Source: BQJU01 sp965229635
Lineage (GTDB): Bacteria > Bacteroidota > Bacteroidia > Chitinophagales > Saprospiraceae
Length of the DNA: 64,000 bases
Reading direction: 5' to 3'
NCBI GenBank assembly: GCA_965229635.1
Contig: OZ245894.1
Coordinates: 1,302,001-1,366,000, forward strand
Numbering within the stretch: the first letter of the stretch is position 1; each line of letters starts with the position of its first letter. The translations under genes were made by a program, and so were the position numbers. Shown one piece after another: positions 52,547-60,202 of the stretch. The notes under the pieces were generated by a model. The model was given only the letters and a program-made list of their open reading frames with translations. It was not told the origin of the DNA and did no database searches.

Positions 52547-52850
52547 ATGTATCCGATAAATTCAATGAAATTTTAGACGTACTTATTTTTCTTTCATTGT
52601 AAGTAATGGATGAACGTAGGCGGAGTACGACCATACGAAGTACTCCGTGTTGCATAGCGTGTCCTCCAAATGGGCATTGAAATCTTACCGAATAAAGATA
52701 AGGAAATAATAGAATAAAAGAATCAGGGGTCAGGGGAGAAGGAAGTTCTCCTCGCACATGAAGTAAGTAAACCGAAAGGGCGGGAAGGCAATTTTATATG
52801 AAAATGTGAGCAGTACAACCCAGTAATGTTGGGCTGGGGCTGTCTATTTT
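52547..52850. other. Intergenic stretch with a short hairpin
   Basis: No gene. CGGAGTAC (52621-52628) and GTACTCCG (52640-52647) form a perfect 8-base stem. The rest holds no shared repeat. Confidence 0.5.
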
Positions 52851-53187
52851 CTAGTTACCGTCCATTCTAACAATTTTTTCCATTTCACTAAAGACGATAT
52901 CAGTATCCTTTTTTGTCGTTCTCCAATTGACCAATGAGCACCGAATTCCTGCTATTTCATTGTACTTCGTTGGGGCTATAAAATACCTTTCCAGTTTGAT
53001 TCAACTCATTTAGGAAGTTTTGTACTTCTTCGTCTCTTTTAAATTCATTTAGCGTGAAGCAAATATTATTCAATCTGACCGGTGCTAACAGTATGAACCT
53101 GTTGCTTTCCGCTATTCGCCTTCCCAGGTCTTGTGCCAGGTAATAACTCCATTCAAATAAAGCGCAGAGGAGTGGCCAAACTGAATG
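52851..53187 (-). pseudogene. C-terminal remnant of a PLP-dependent group II decarboxylase
   Basis: The minus strand encodes SVWPLLCALFEWSYYLAQDL, then SNRFILLAPVRLNNICFTLN and a lid-like segment. After a one-base frameshift (an extra A near 52976) it continues TKYNEIAGIRCSLVNWRTT and KKDTDIVFSEMEKIVRMDGN, ending at 52851. This is the C-terminal pattern of group II decarboxylases (aromatic or glutamate type). The N-terminal two-thirds is missing; the remnant starts immediately after the stop codon of the large lipoprotein gene. Confidence 0.72.
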
Positions 53188-56100
53188 CTACTCCAACATG
53201 TACTCCAGGTAGTCTATGATGCCTTCGTAAATCTTATTGGCCATTTGCTGGCGAAATTCCGGATCTGCCAATTTCTCTTCATCTTCGGCATGTGTCAGGA
53301 ATGCTTGTTCTACCAAAATAGACGGCATTTGAGCCGTGCGAATTACGGTGTAATTAAAGGAACCAATCACCCCGAATTCGTTGAGAGTTGTTTCCAGCAA
53401 ACGGTCGTATACTTTTTCAGCTAAAGGTGCCCAAAAAGCATTGTGATAATAAGTGCTGGTACCGGCCACCCGCAAGAAACCGCCTCCCGCTGCATTGGCG
53501 TGGATGCTAATCAACAGGTCGGCATTTGAAAGTTGGGCAGTATCGCGTTTTTCAAGCAGCGACATATTGATGTCGGTAGCTCTTACCTGAATCACCTCAG
53601 CTCCCATGGCTTCACAAACCTCGCCCAGCCGCAGCGACAAATCGAGGTTAATATCCTTCTCAAGTAGCCCCGATAATCCCCTCGCTCCGGTATTTGTTCC
53701 CCCATGCCCGGCTTCAATGGCAATTTTCAAGCCGGCAAGTGGCTTTTTCTTTTCCACCTCGATTACCGGAGGGTGTTTCAACTTTACGCTTAACTTTTTC
53801 CCATTGGGTACCACCTCGTAGCCCCATATTTTCGATGTTTTTAAATTAATATAAACCTCATGGGTTTCCGGAGTGGGTTGCTTCCAGGTTACATTTTCTA
53901 TCACCTTACGGCCGGTTCGGTGAGTAATCCATGTACTGCTGGTTTTGGCACCAAATATCCTCACCACAATGCGCTGCTGATTGGGCTCAGGGATCACTTC
54001 GTACGGTACCGGATTCAAATATGGAATGTTCAACAGGTCAGCATTACCATCGGGAGCGCAAGACATATTAGTAATAAAGTAGGGTTCCTGTGAAAATTCG
54101 GCAGGTAATTCTTCAACCTGATCGGCGTTTACCATTCCCGTTTCAAATTCATTTAACCTGATTTTGTATTGTTTTCCAAGCTTGCCGTTTGTTTTTAGAA
54201 TGATCCCTTTTTGATATTCTGCTCGCACAGGACCCCCCAGACGAATAGGTCCCTGGTTGTAGGTTAGTCGTACATGATCTTCGGTGACTTTGACATACGG
54301 AAAATCGTTTACATCCTTTACCGTAATAGAGTTTTCCAAAGGAAAAACAAAGGAATCGTTGAGTCGGACAATCAATTTTAGCGCCTTATTTTTCGCAAAA
54401 TGATTCAAAGGCAATTCTGTTTGGTACGTACTGAAATCATCGTGATCGGTTCGTAAGCAAGCAAACCGCAAACCTCCCGGGATTACTTCAACACTCGCTT
54501 CCTGTCCTTTCGAACCATCGAATGTTATTTGAATTTTATCTTCGGCTGTAAGCTCAATGTCTGCCGCCGGGCTAACCGTTCGTTCATCAACCCAAAGCGG
54601 AAATGAGGATCGTTTTTTATCCGCTGGATCATAGAAGATTTCCTGCTCGTAAAAAGCGGCATCCTGTGTGTCGGTTAAAACAGAAGCTCGAATCCGGTTT
54701 GCTCCTTCGTTTAACTGTACGGTATTAAAAAACACACCGGTTTTGTACACCTTGGCTTCCTCGCCGTTGACAAAGCCCCTATTCGAAGCAACGGTTTTGC
54801 CGAGCAGATCGTAATGCTCAAGAGTGGTATGTTTCGGGGGCATATTCCTGAATTCAACCCAGGGCTCCGGGCGGGTAAGGGTGCTGTCACGCTTTACAAT
54901 ATACCTATAGGGCAAAGCCCACTGCCTGGTTGGCAATACCAGTGCTTCTCCATTAATGCCGAGCAGGAATGTATCCACTTCTGGAGCAATAAATTTATGC
55001 CAGCCATCATCATCTGGTTGTATTTTATGCTCAAGTCCATTAATGTCTATTGCTTGCGTACTGCTGCCTTCGGGCCAGAATGCCGCTAGATTTAGCGCAA
55101 TGACCTGTATGGGTTTTACCTTTTTCAGGTTTTTCGGGAATGGGGTGGGTTCTTCTATTGTTACCGGCGCTTCTCCGGGGGTATATTCGTTAATATCAGA
55201 AAGCTGTAGGTCAACAATCCCTGTTTTTAACAATTGCTCTGCCTTTTGCCTGTCAATATCATTGGTAACATCAATTCCGGTAATCAGGTAAGGCTTTACA
55301 AGCATAATATCCACCACTTGATCTTTAAGCGATGCATAATCATCAAAATTAAACACAAAGCCATCCAGATTGTAATCACTCACCAATTGGTTCACCTTTG
55401 TATTTTCATCATCAATTATGGCAAATATTTTTAATTTCTCTAGATGAGCGGCATCAATGGCCTCCGCTAGCCCTTCTGTACTACCCGAAAATCTGTACAA
55501 AACCGTATTGTAACCGGCATTTTTGATTTTGTTCATTGGTCTATTCAAATCAATATTATTGCCGTCAGACCATGCATCAATATCCATGATAATTGCCTGA
55601 ACGGTTTCTTTTAGATGGATGGCTTCTTCTTTTGGGTAATTCTCCAGAAATACACCCAGTTTAGGAATTAAATCCCGGGTTTTATCGGAAACATTGATTT
55701 GTGATAACGCACTTTCGTTGCCAAATTTATCGATAGCTGTTACAGCTATTGCGTTTAAAGGAGCAACTATCTCGTCAATACTTTTTATTTCTCTGGCCTC
55801 TTTGGGTTCGGTAATGGGATTTTTATATGCATATCCCGAGAGCATTTTAAATTGTCTTTGTCGGCCCAAAATATCGTAGGTCCATTCTTCCCCATATTGT
55901 TTATAGACCACATAAGCAAACAGTTCATCCGCTTTGTTTTGACTCCAATGTAAGCTAAGCGAATCCTTTTCTATCGCAATCTTAACTTCTGGTGCGTTGG
56001 GTGCCTTATTATCCAACCAGGGCGAAGCTGGCACCAACGCTTTTTTAGCGTATGGCCCTTCTACCACCGCCTCGGTAAGCACTTCCGAATTGGTAAAACC

Positions 56101-57255
56101 GGCGATACTCCAATGCACGATGCCCGGACTGTTGTATAAAATCCCCCGGGTAATCATGATTTGGTTAATGACTTCATCAGCTGCTTCTTTGCCGGTTTTC
56201 CGACTCAGGCTAATACCGGGCCAAAAATGCCTGCCTTTGTAGTTTTGCTGATTCCACCATCCGAGCAGTACCGGGAAGCTTTGTGGGATCTTGTTAATGG
56301 GCCAGTACAGTTGTGGGGTCCAGTAATCAATCCACCCCTCGTTCAACCATAGTTTTGCATCGGCATATAGTTTCTCGTATTGATCAAATCCCTTTATCGA
56401 TGGCGGATTATTTGGTCGCCAAATTCCGAAGGGGCTCAATCCGAATTTTACATGCTTCTTTTCGGCTTTAATGCCCTTGTACACCCTTTTCATAAACTTA
56501 TTTACCGCATCACGGCGCCAGTCTCCTTTGCTGAGCTTTCCTCCTTTTTTTTGATAGTTGGCCCAACTTTTATCGTCCGGAAAATCTTTATCGTTATTGT
56601 ATGAAGGATAGGGATAAAAATAGTCGTCGAAATGGATGCCATCTACATCGTATCTTTTTACAATATCCATCACCACGTCGTAGGAATGGTCTTGTGTTTC
56701 TTTGGCCGTGGGTTCCATCCAATAATAACCGGTTTCGAGCTTTACCACCAGATCGGGTTTGGTTTTTACAATAGATTGGTCGCTAATCGGTCCGCCCGCC
56801 ACGTGATGTGCACGGTAAGGATTGAGCCAGGCATGCAGCTCAATGGCTCGCTTGTGCGCTTCGTCAATCCAGAATTGTAAAGGATCATAAAACGGCTTCG
56901 GCGCTTCTCCCTGGGTATTGGTTAGGTAATACGACCATGGTTCCAGTTCCGATGGATACAAGGCATCGCACTGTGGCCTTACCTGGAGGATTGCCGCATT
57001 AAAATTGTTGTCAGCTAAAAAGTCTAGAAGTTCAATGGCCTCTTCTTTTTGTTTTTCAACAGGTAAACCCGGTTCACTGGGCCAGTTGATATTTGCGACA
57101 GATGCAATCCAGGCCGCTCTGAACTCGCGTTCGACGACAGGTTGTTGGATGCTACTTGTTTCCTTGTGTTTGATTGCTTTTTTTGAAGTAGAACACTGTG
57201 TTCCTAAAAGGGAAATGACTAGCAATAGAAGAAAAGAGGGAAGTTGGTTTTTCAT
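53188..57255 (-). CDS. Lipoprotein fusing a GHL10/DigH-type glycosidase to an amidase_3 domain
   Basis: A 1355-residue protein. The signal sequence ends LLGTQC (Cys21 probably lipidated). The glycosidase begins REFRAAWIASVANINWPSEP and includes LQVRPQCDALYPS, LHAWLNPYRAHH and GIHFDDYFYPYP (about 45-420), as in the GHL10/YngK/DigH family. A fibronectin-like and beta-rich middle (about 430-1170) follows. The end (about 1175-1355) is amidase_3: EAGHGGTNTGA (His1184), Glu1199, SIHANAAGGG (His1252) and SILVEQAFLTH (Glu1316). Amidases strip stem peptides and DigH-type enzymes cut the resulting denuded glycans, so both steps may be joined in one polypeptide. ATG 57255 is the only sensible start. Confidence 0.9.
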   Translation of the reverse strand: MKNQLPSFLLLLVISLLGTQCSTSKKAIKHKETSSIQQPVVEREFRAAWIASVANINWPSEPGLPVEKQKEEAIELLDFLADNNFNAAILQVRPQCDALYPSELEPWSYYLTNTQGEAPKPFYDPLQFWIDEAHKRAIELHAWLNPYRAHHVAGGPISDQSIVKTKPDLVVKLETGYYWMEPTAKETQDHSYDVVMDIVKRYDVDGIHFDDYFYPYPSYNNDKDFPDDKSWANYQKKGGKLSKGDWRRDAVNKFMKRVYKGIKAEKKHVKFGLSPFGIWRPNNPPSIKGFDQYEKLYADAKLWLNEGWIDYWTPQLYWPINKIPQSFPVLLGWWNQQNYKGRHFWPGISLSRKTGKEAADEVINQIMITRGILYNSPGIVHWSIAGFTNSEVLTEAVVEGPYAKKALVPASPWLDNKAPNAPEVKIAIEKDSLSLHWSQNKADELFAYVVYKQYGEEWTYDILGRQRQFKMLSGYAYKNPITEPKEAREIKSIDEIVAPLNAIAVTAIDKFGNESALSQINVSDKTRDLIPKLGVFLENYPKEEAIHLKETVQAIIMDIDAWSDGNNIDLNRPMNKIKNAGYNTVLYRFSGSTEGLAEAIDAAHLEKLKIFAIIDDENTKVNQLVSDYNLDGFVFNFDDYASLKDQVVDIMLVKPYLITGIDVTNDIDRQKAEQLLKTGIVDLQLSDINEYTPGEAPVTIEEPTPFPKNLKKVKPIQVIALNLAAFWPEGSSTQAIDINGLEHKIQPDDDGWHKFIAPEVDTFLLGINGEALVLPTRQWALPYRYIVKRDSTLTRPEPWVEFRNMPPKHTTLEHYDLLGKTVASNRGFVNGEEAKVYKTGVFFNTVQLNEGANRIRASVLTDTQDAAFYEQEIFYDPADKKRSSFPLWVDERTVSPAADIELTAEDKIQITFDGSKGQEASVEVIPGGLRFACLRTDHDDFSTYQTELPLNHFAKNKALKLIVRLNDSFVFPLENSITVKDVNDFPYVKVTEDHVRLTYNQGPIRLGGPVRAEYQKGIILKTNGKLGKQYKIRLNEFETGMVNADQVEELPAEFSQEPYFITNMSCAPDGNADLLNIPYLNPVPYEVIPEPNQQRIVVRIFGAKTSSTWITHRTGRKVIENVTWKQPTPETHEVYINLKTSKIWGYEVVPNGKKLSVKLKHPPVIEVEKKKPLAGLKIAIEAGHGGTNTGARGLSGLLEKDINLDLSLRLGEVCEAMGAEVIQVRATDINMSLLEKRDTAQLSNADLLISIHANAAGGGFLRVAGTSTYYHNAFWAPLAEKVYDRLLETTLNEFGVIGSFNYTVIRTAQMPSILVEQAFLTHAEDEEKLADPEFRQQMANKIYEGIIDYLEYMLE

Positions 57256-57323
57256 GTTTTGTTCAACTGTTTTTATGACATCAATATAGTATTATCATAG
57301 AAATGATGCCATACATTCTACAG

Positions 57324-57866
57324 TTAAGATGTAATCGCAGCTATCTCCCATGTCTCCTTCTTAAGTACATACCAATTGTGCTCCTCCCCCTCAAAGACAA
57401 AAGTATTGATGAGTTGCATCCCTACCTTTTGCAAGACCGCATTGGAGCCTTTATTCTCGACATGAGCAGCCGCGCAGATTTCCGGGTAGTTGAGCACCGT
57501 AAAGCCGTATTTAAGGGACTCAATGGCTGTTTCGGTAGCGATGCCCCGGCCCCAGTATTTTCGGTTCAGACGATACCCGAGGTCGTAATAGCTCCACTCG
57601 CGGATGTGTTCTTCATATTTCAGGCCCGACCAGCCCACGAGATCACCGCTGGCTTTATCGATCACCGCCCACCGACCGATGCCGTTTTCGTGGTATTGTT
57701 TTCTGATCCATTGAATGGAGGCCTGCGCCTGTTCTATCCTGGTCAGCGGATTATTGCCGAGATACCGGTGTACTTCCGGATCGCGTTCCATTTCGAGAAG
57801 CTGCTCGGCATCGTCTTCAACAATTTCACGGAGCAGGAGGCGGGGAGTTTCGATGAAGGTTTGCAT
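57324..57866 (-). CDS. GNAT-family N-acetyltransferase (RimJ/RimL-like)
   Basis: The 180-residue acetyl-CoA-dependent transferase begins MQTFIETPRLLLREIVEDDA, typical of RimJ/RimL-type GNATs. It carries the motif-A acetyl-CoA loop YRLNRKYWGRGIATETAIES near residue 100, and the conserved HVENKGSNAVLQKVGM segment follows. Substrates of the family include ribosomal-protein N-termini and small amines; the target here is not predictable. It lies about 70 bases upstream of the large lipoprotein gene on the other side of a short gap, and could be read separately. Confidence 0.9.
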   Translation of the reverse strand: MQTFIETPRLLLREIVEDDAEQLLEMERDPEVHRYLGNNPLTRIEQAQASIQWIRKQYHENGIGRWAVIDKASGDLVGWSGLKYEEHIREWSYYDLGYRLNRKYWGRGIATETAIESLKYGFTVLNYPEICAAAHVENKGSNAVLQKVGMQLINTFVFEGEEHNWYVLKKETWEIAAITS

Positions 57867-57946
57867 GGAGGACAGATTATTTTATGATAAAATAGTTAAC
57901 TATCCTATCAATGTCATTCTATCCTTAATCGTTCCATCGCTCAATT

Positions 57947-57975
57947 CTCGCTTGGGAGATGTTTGTAACATCGAC
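57947..57975 (-). repeat. Dispersed GTCGATGTT/CTCCCAAG element, copy 4 (inverted)
   Basis: On the minus strand it reads GGTCGATGTTACAAACATC followed by TCCCAAGCGAG, an excellent match to the copies at 27031 and 37682. A degenerate copy lies near 58541-58570. Confidence 0.7.
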
Positions 57976-58007
57976 CAGTTTTCAATATGATATCGTCGAT
58001 TTTCACC

Positions 58008-58475
58008 TTAGGCAGCGTTGGCCTCCCAATCCAGCTGCCTTCCCTCTTCAGCGGCCTTTTTATCCATTCCAGTGCCAACCGCAATGCCAATGGCCAGACC
58101 AATGGGAAGGCCTATTGCCAGGAATGCCATATTGCCCAGGCTCATGCCAAAGGCAACACCCATGGGAATACCAAATGCAGCCATGCCCAGCGCCATCCAG
58201 AGATTGCGGTAGTAATGTTTGGGTACAATTTTTACTTCCTTTTCCAGCAGTTTGAGGATTTCGGATTGGGTCTTTTTGATTTGCTTATGCAATACTTCTC
58301 CGGAGTCAGCAATGGCGTTGATTTGGTCCACACCCTCATTTATCGCGGTGACGACTTCGTCATTGAGGTCCTGCCTTTTCAATTCATCAAGTAAGCGCTG
58401 AAATTTGGCGAAAGCCTGCTCTGACTTGCTGTCTGGATTGAGATTGGGTCTGTTCTGTAGTGCTTTAATTGGCAT
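58008..58475 (-). CDS. Coiled-coil protein with a C-terminal glycine-zipper membrane segment
   Basis: The 155-residue product has an N-terminal helical coiled-coil region (about 18-82, with AFAKFQRLLDELKRQDLND). A glycine-rich hydrophobic C-terminal half follows (MALGMAAFGIPMGVAFGMSL then GLPIGLAIGIAVGTG), probably two glycine-zipper helices, and an acidic tail. I do not recognise the family. It may be a membrane-associated scaffold. It is flanked by repeat-rich non-coding DNA. Confidence 0.6.
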   Translation of the reverse strand: MPIKALQNRPNLNPDSKSEQAFAKFQRLLDELKRQDLNDEVVTAINEGVDQINAIADSGEVLHKQIKKTQSEILKLLEKEVKIVPKHYYRNLWMALGMAAFGIPMGVAFGMSLGNMAFLAIGLPIGLAIGIAVGTGMDKKAAEEGRQLDWEANAA

Positions 58476-58928
58476 ACTTTTAGTTTAGAGTGTAGTGTGT
58501 AGATGTTTAGAGAGTAGGCGCAGTTCTCTCCCAAGTCTCGCTCGGGAGATGTTTTCGAGCATGATTTCCAGGGTTATTTTAGGTATTAGGTTTTGAGCTT
58601 TAGGTCCGTAACGGTACTTTCTATCCCTTAGCGTTTTTTATAACACCAGATCAAAAAAATAAACTTTAACCATTAACCTTCTTTGATCGACGAAGCCTAA
58701 TGCGAAGTTGATATAAACCCATAGATGGAGCAGGATTCTGAGAATTCAAGAATTTGCACAATATCCAGGCGACATTCTCTAAACTCTAAACCTCCCTACA
58801 CTCTACACTTTCTCAACCGTCTCCTCCGTCTAAACTTTAAATCAAAGTAGAGTGCCCAGAGTCAAAGTATTCGCAGGATGATTAGCTGTTCCTTCCTCTA
58901 AACTCTAAACCTCCCTAAACGCTAAACT
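58476..58928. other. Intergenic region with dispersed repeats
   Basis: No gene. It contains GTTTAGAG-type phrases in both orientations (TAGTTTAGAGTGTAG near 58481, CTCTAAACTCTAAACCTCCC near 58775 and 58906) and a degenerate CTCCCAAG element near 58541. Confidence 0.6.
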
Positions 58929-59366
58929 CTAAATACCAATATCCTCATTCCAAACTTCCGGCTTTTCGCGGATGAATTGCTGCATAAGGTTATAACACTC
59001 GGCACTATCAGCCACTTCAACGTCTACACCGCGGGAGCGGAGCAGGTCCTCTTCGCCCATGAAGGTTTTGTTCTCGCCAATCACGATTTTGGGAATGCCA
59101 TAGAGTAAAATGGTACCCGAACACATCGGGCAGGGAGAGAGGGTCGTGTAGAGCACACATTCCTGATAAACGGAGGCGGGCTGGCGGCCGGCATTTTCGA
59201 AGGCGTCCATCTCGCCGTGCAGGATGGGGCTGCCATTTTGCACCCGCCGGTTGTGGCCACGACCAATGATCTTACCGCGGTATACAATGACGGAGCCAAT
59301 GGGAATGCCTCCCTCGTCGTACCCTTTTTGGGCTTCCGCCAATGCTGCAGCCAGGAATTGATCCAT
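58929..59366 (-). CDS. Cytosine/nucleoside deaminase, yeast FCY1-like
   Basis: The 145-residue zinc deaminase has the CDA motifs H50-G-E52 (ILHGEMDAFENAGR) and SPC79-P-M-C82 (TTLSPCPMCSGTILLYGIP). The remainder (IGENKTFMGEEDLLRSRGVD and the final VWNEDIG) resembles yeast cytosine deaminase closely, whose ligands His62, Glu64, Cys91 and Cys94 are all offset by 12. It should convert cytosine or a related base to the keto form. It starts 4 bases after the upstream gene ends, so the two are co-transcribed. Confidence 0.85.
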   Translation of the reverse strand: MDQFLAAALAEAQKGYDEGGIPIGSVIVYRGKIIGRGHNRRVQNGSPILHGEMDAFENAGRQPASVYQECVLYTTLSPCPMCSGTILLYGIPKIVIGENKTFMGEEDLLRSRGVDVEVADSAECYNLMQQFIREKPEVWNEDIGI

Positions 59367-59370
59367 TAAG

Positions 59371-60015
59371 TTATTCTTTCTTTTTCTTGAAATCGCCGTT
59401 TTTCCAGGCGTCGAAGAATTTCTTCCAGGCCACCGGACTAAAGATATTCATCGGTGGGGTCTGGCCAATGTAGTAGGTTTGTCGCGCCTGCTGTCGGAGG
59501 TAAAAGTCAGCGTTTTCGCGACCATCGGTCTTGACCTCGTTTCGCATCCGCTCCAGCGTTTCGTTGGCCAGGTTGCGAGTGGCGCGTTCCTGTAGCTCGG
59601 TAGTGACGTCCATGGCGAGGAATTCCAGCTTAAAATGCTCACGGCTCGGCCAGGGAAAAACCACCGTTTCCGGAAGGTTGATGGCATCCTGGGTCATGAG
59701 CTGTACCAGCGAATAGCGGTTGTCATCCAGGTCGGCGGGAATGATGTATTCCACGGTTTTATAACCAATGGCCGAAAATACCACGGTATCTCCCTTGTGC
59801 ACCACAATTGAGAAAAAGCCCTGAAAATCTGAGTAGGTACCACGTCCCTGGCTCTTGACCAGGATATTGGTGTACGGTACCGGATACAGCTCTTCGGTCG
59901 AGCCGTCGAGCACCATTCCGGTAAACTGCACCAGATCTTCACTCTCCTGAGCAATAGCGGCAATTGCTCCAATGGTTACAAATAATATACTTAATAAAAA
60001 GGTCTTGATCTTCAT
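59371..60015 (-). CDS. Secreted protein with a carboxypeptidase-regulatory-like (CarboxypepD_reg) domain
   Basis: ATG 60015 gives 214 residues with a signal peptide (ending AIAAIAQ). Upstream in-frame ATG 60027 and GTG 60042 are less likely because they precede the signal. The CarboxypepD_reg-like domain (about 30-100) shows FTGMVLDGSTEELYPVPYTN, GTYSDFQGFFSIVVHKGDTV and FSAIGYKTVEY. A helical C-terminal part includes RQQARQTYYIGQTPPMNIFS. Such domains are common in periplasmic Bacteroidota proteins; the role is unknown. The deaminase gene follows directly. Confidence 0.75.
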   Translation of the reverse strand: MKIKTFLLSILFVTIGAIAAIAQESEDLVQFTGMVLDGSTEELYPVPYTNILVKSQGRGTYSDFQGFFSIVVHKGDTVVFSAIGYKTVEYIIPADLDDNRYSLVQLMTQDAINLPETVVFPWPSREHFKLEFLAMDVTTELQERATRNLANETLERMRNEVKTDGRENADFYLRQQARQTYYIGQTPPMNIFSPVAWKKFFDAWKNGDFKKKKE

Positions 60016-60202
60016 AAACTTTTCCATTTTCCAGTCATCCACTTGATGAGGTCCTAATAAATTCTTCTACAATAAGACCCCTAAAATGCCCAAGAGGTTT
60101 GATGATCAGGAATAAAAGTACTGTTTTTCTAATGACTGTAACGAAAATAGGCCGCAGAAAAGATCGATTTGTATCGCTCTTAACCTAGCTTTAACGAGTA
60201 TC

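Noticed and set aside
52530..52757. 75-codon minus-strand frame
   Set aside because: It overlaps the true start of the dehydrogenase gene and has no conserved pattern.
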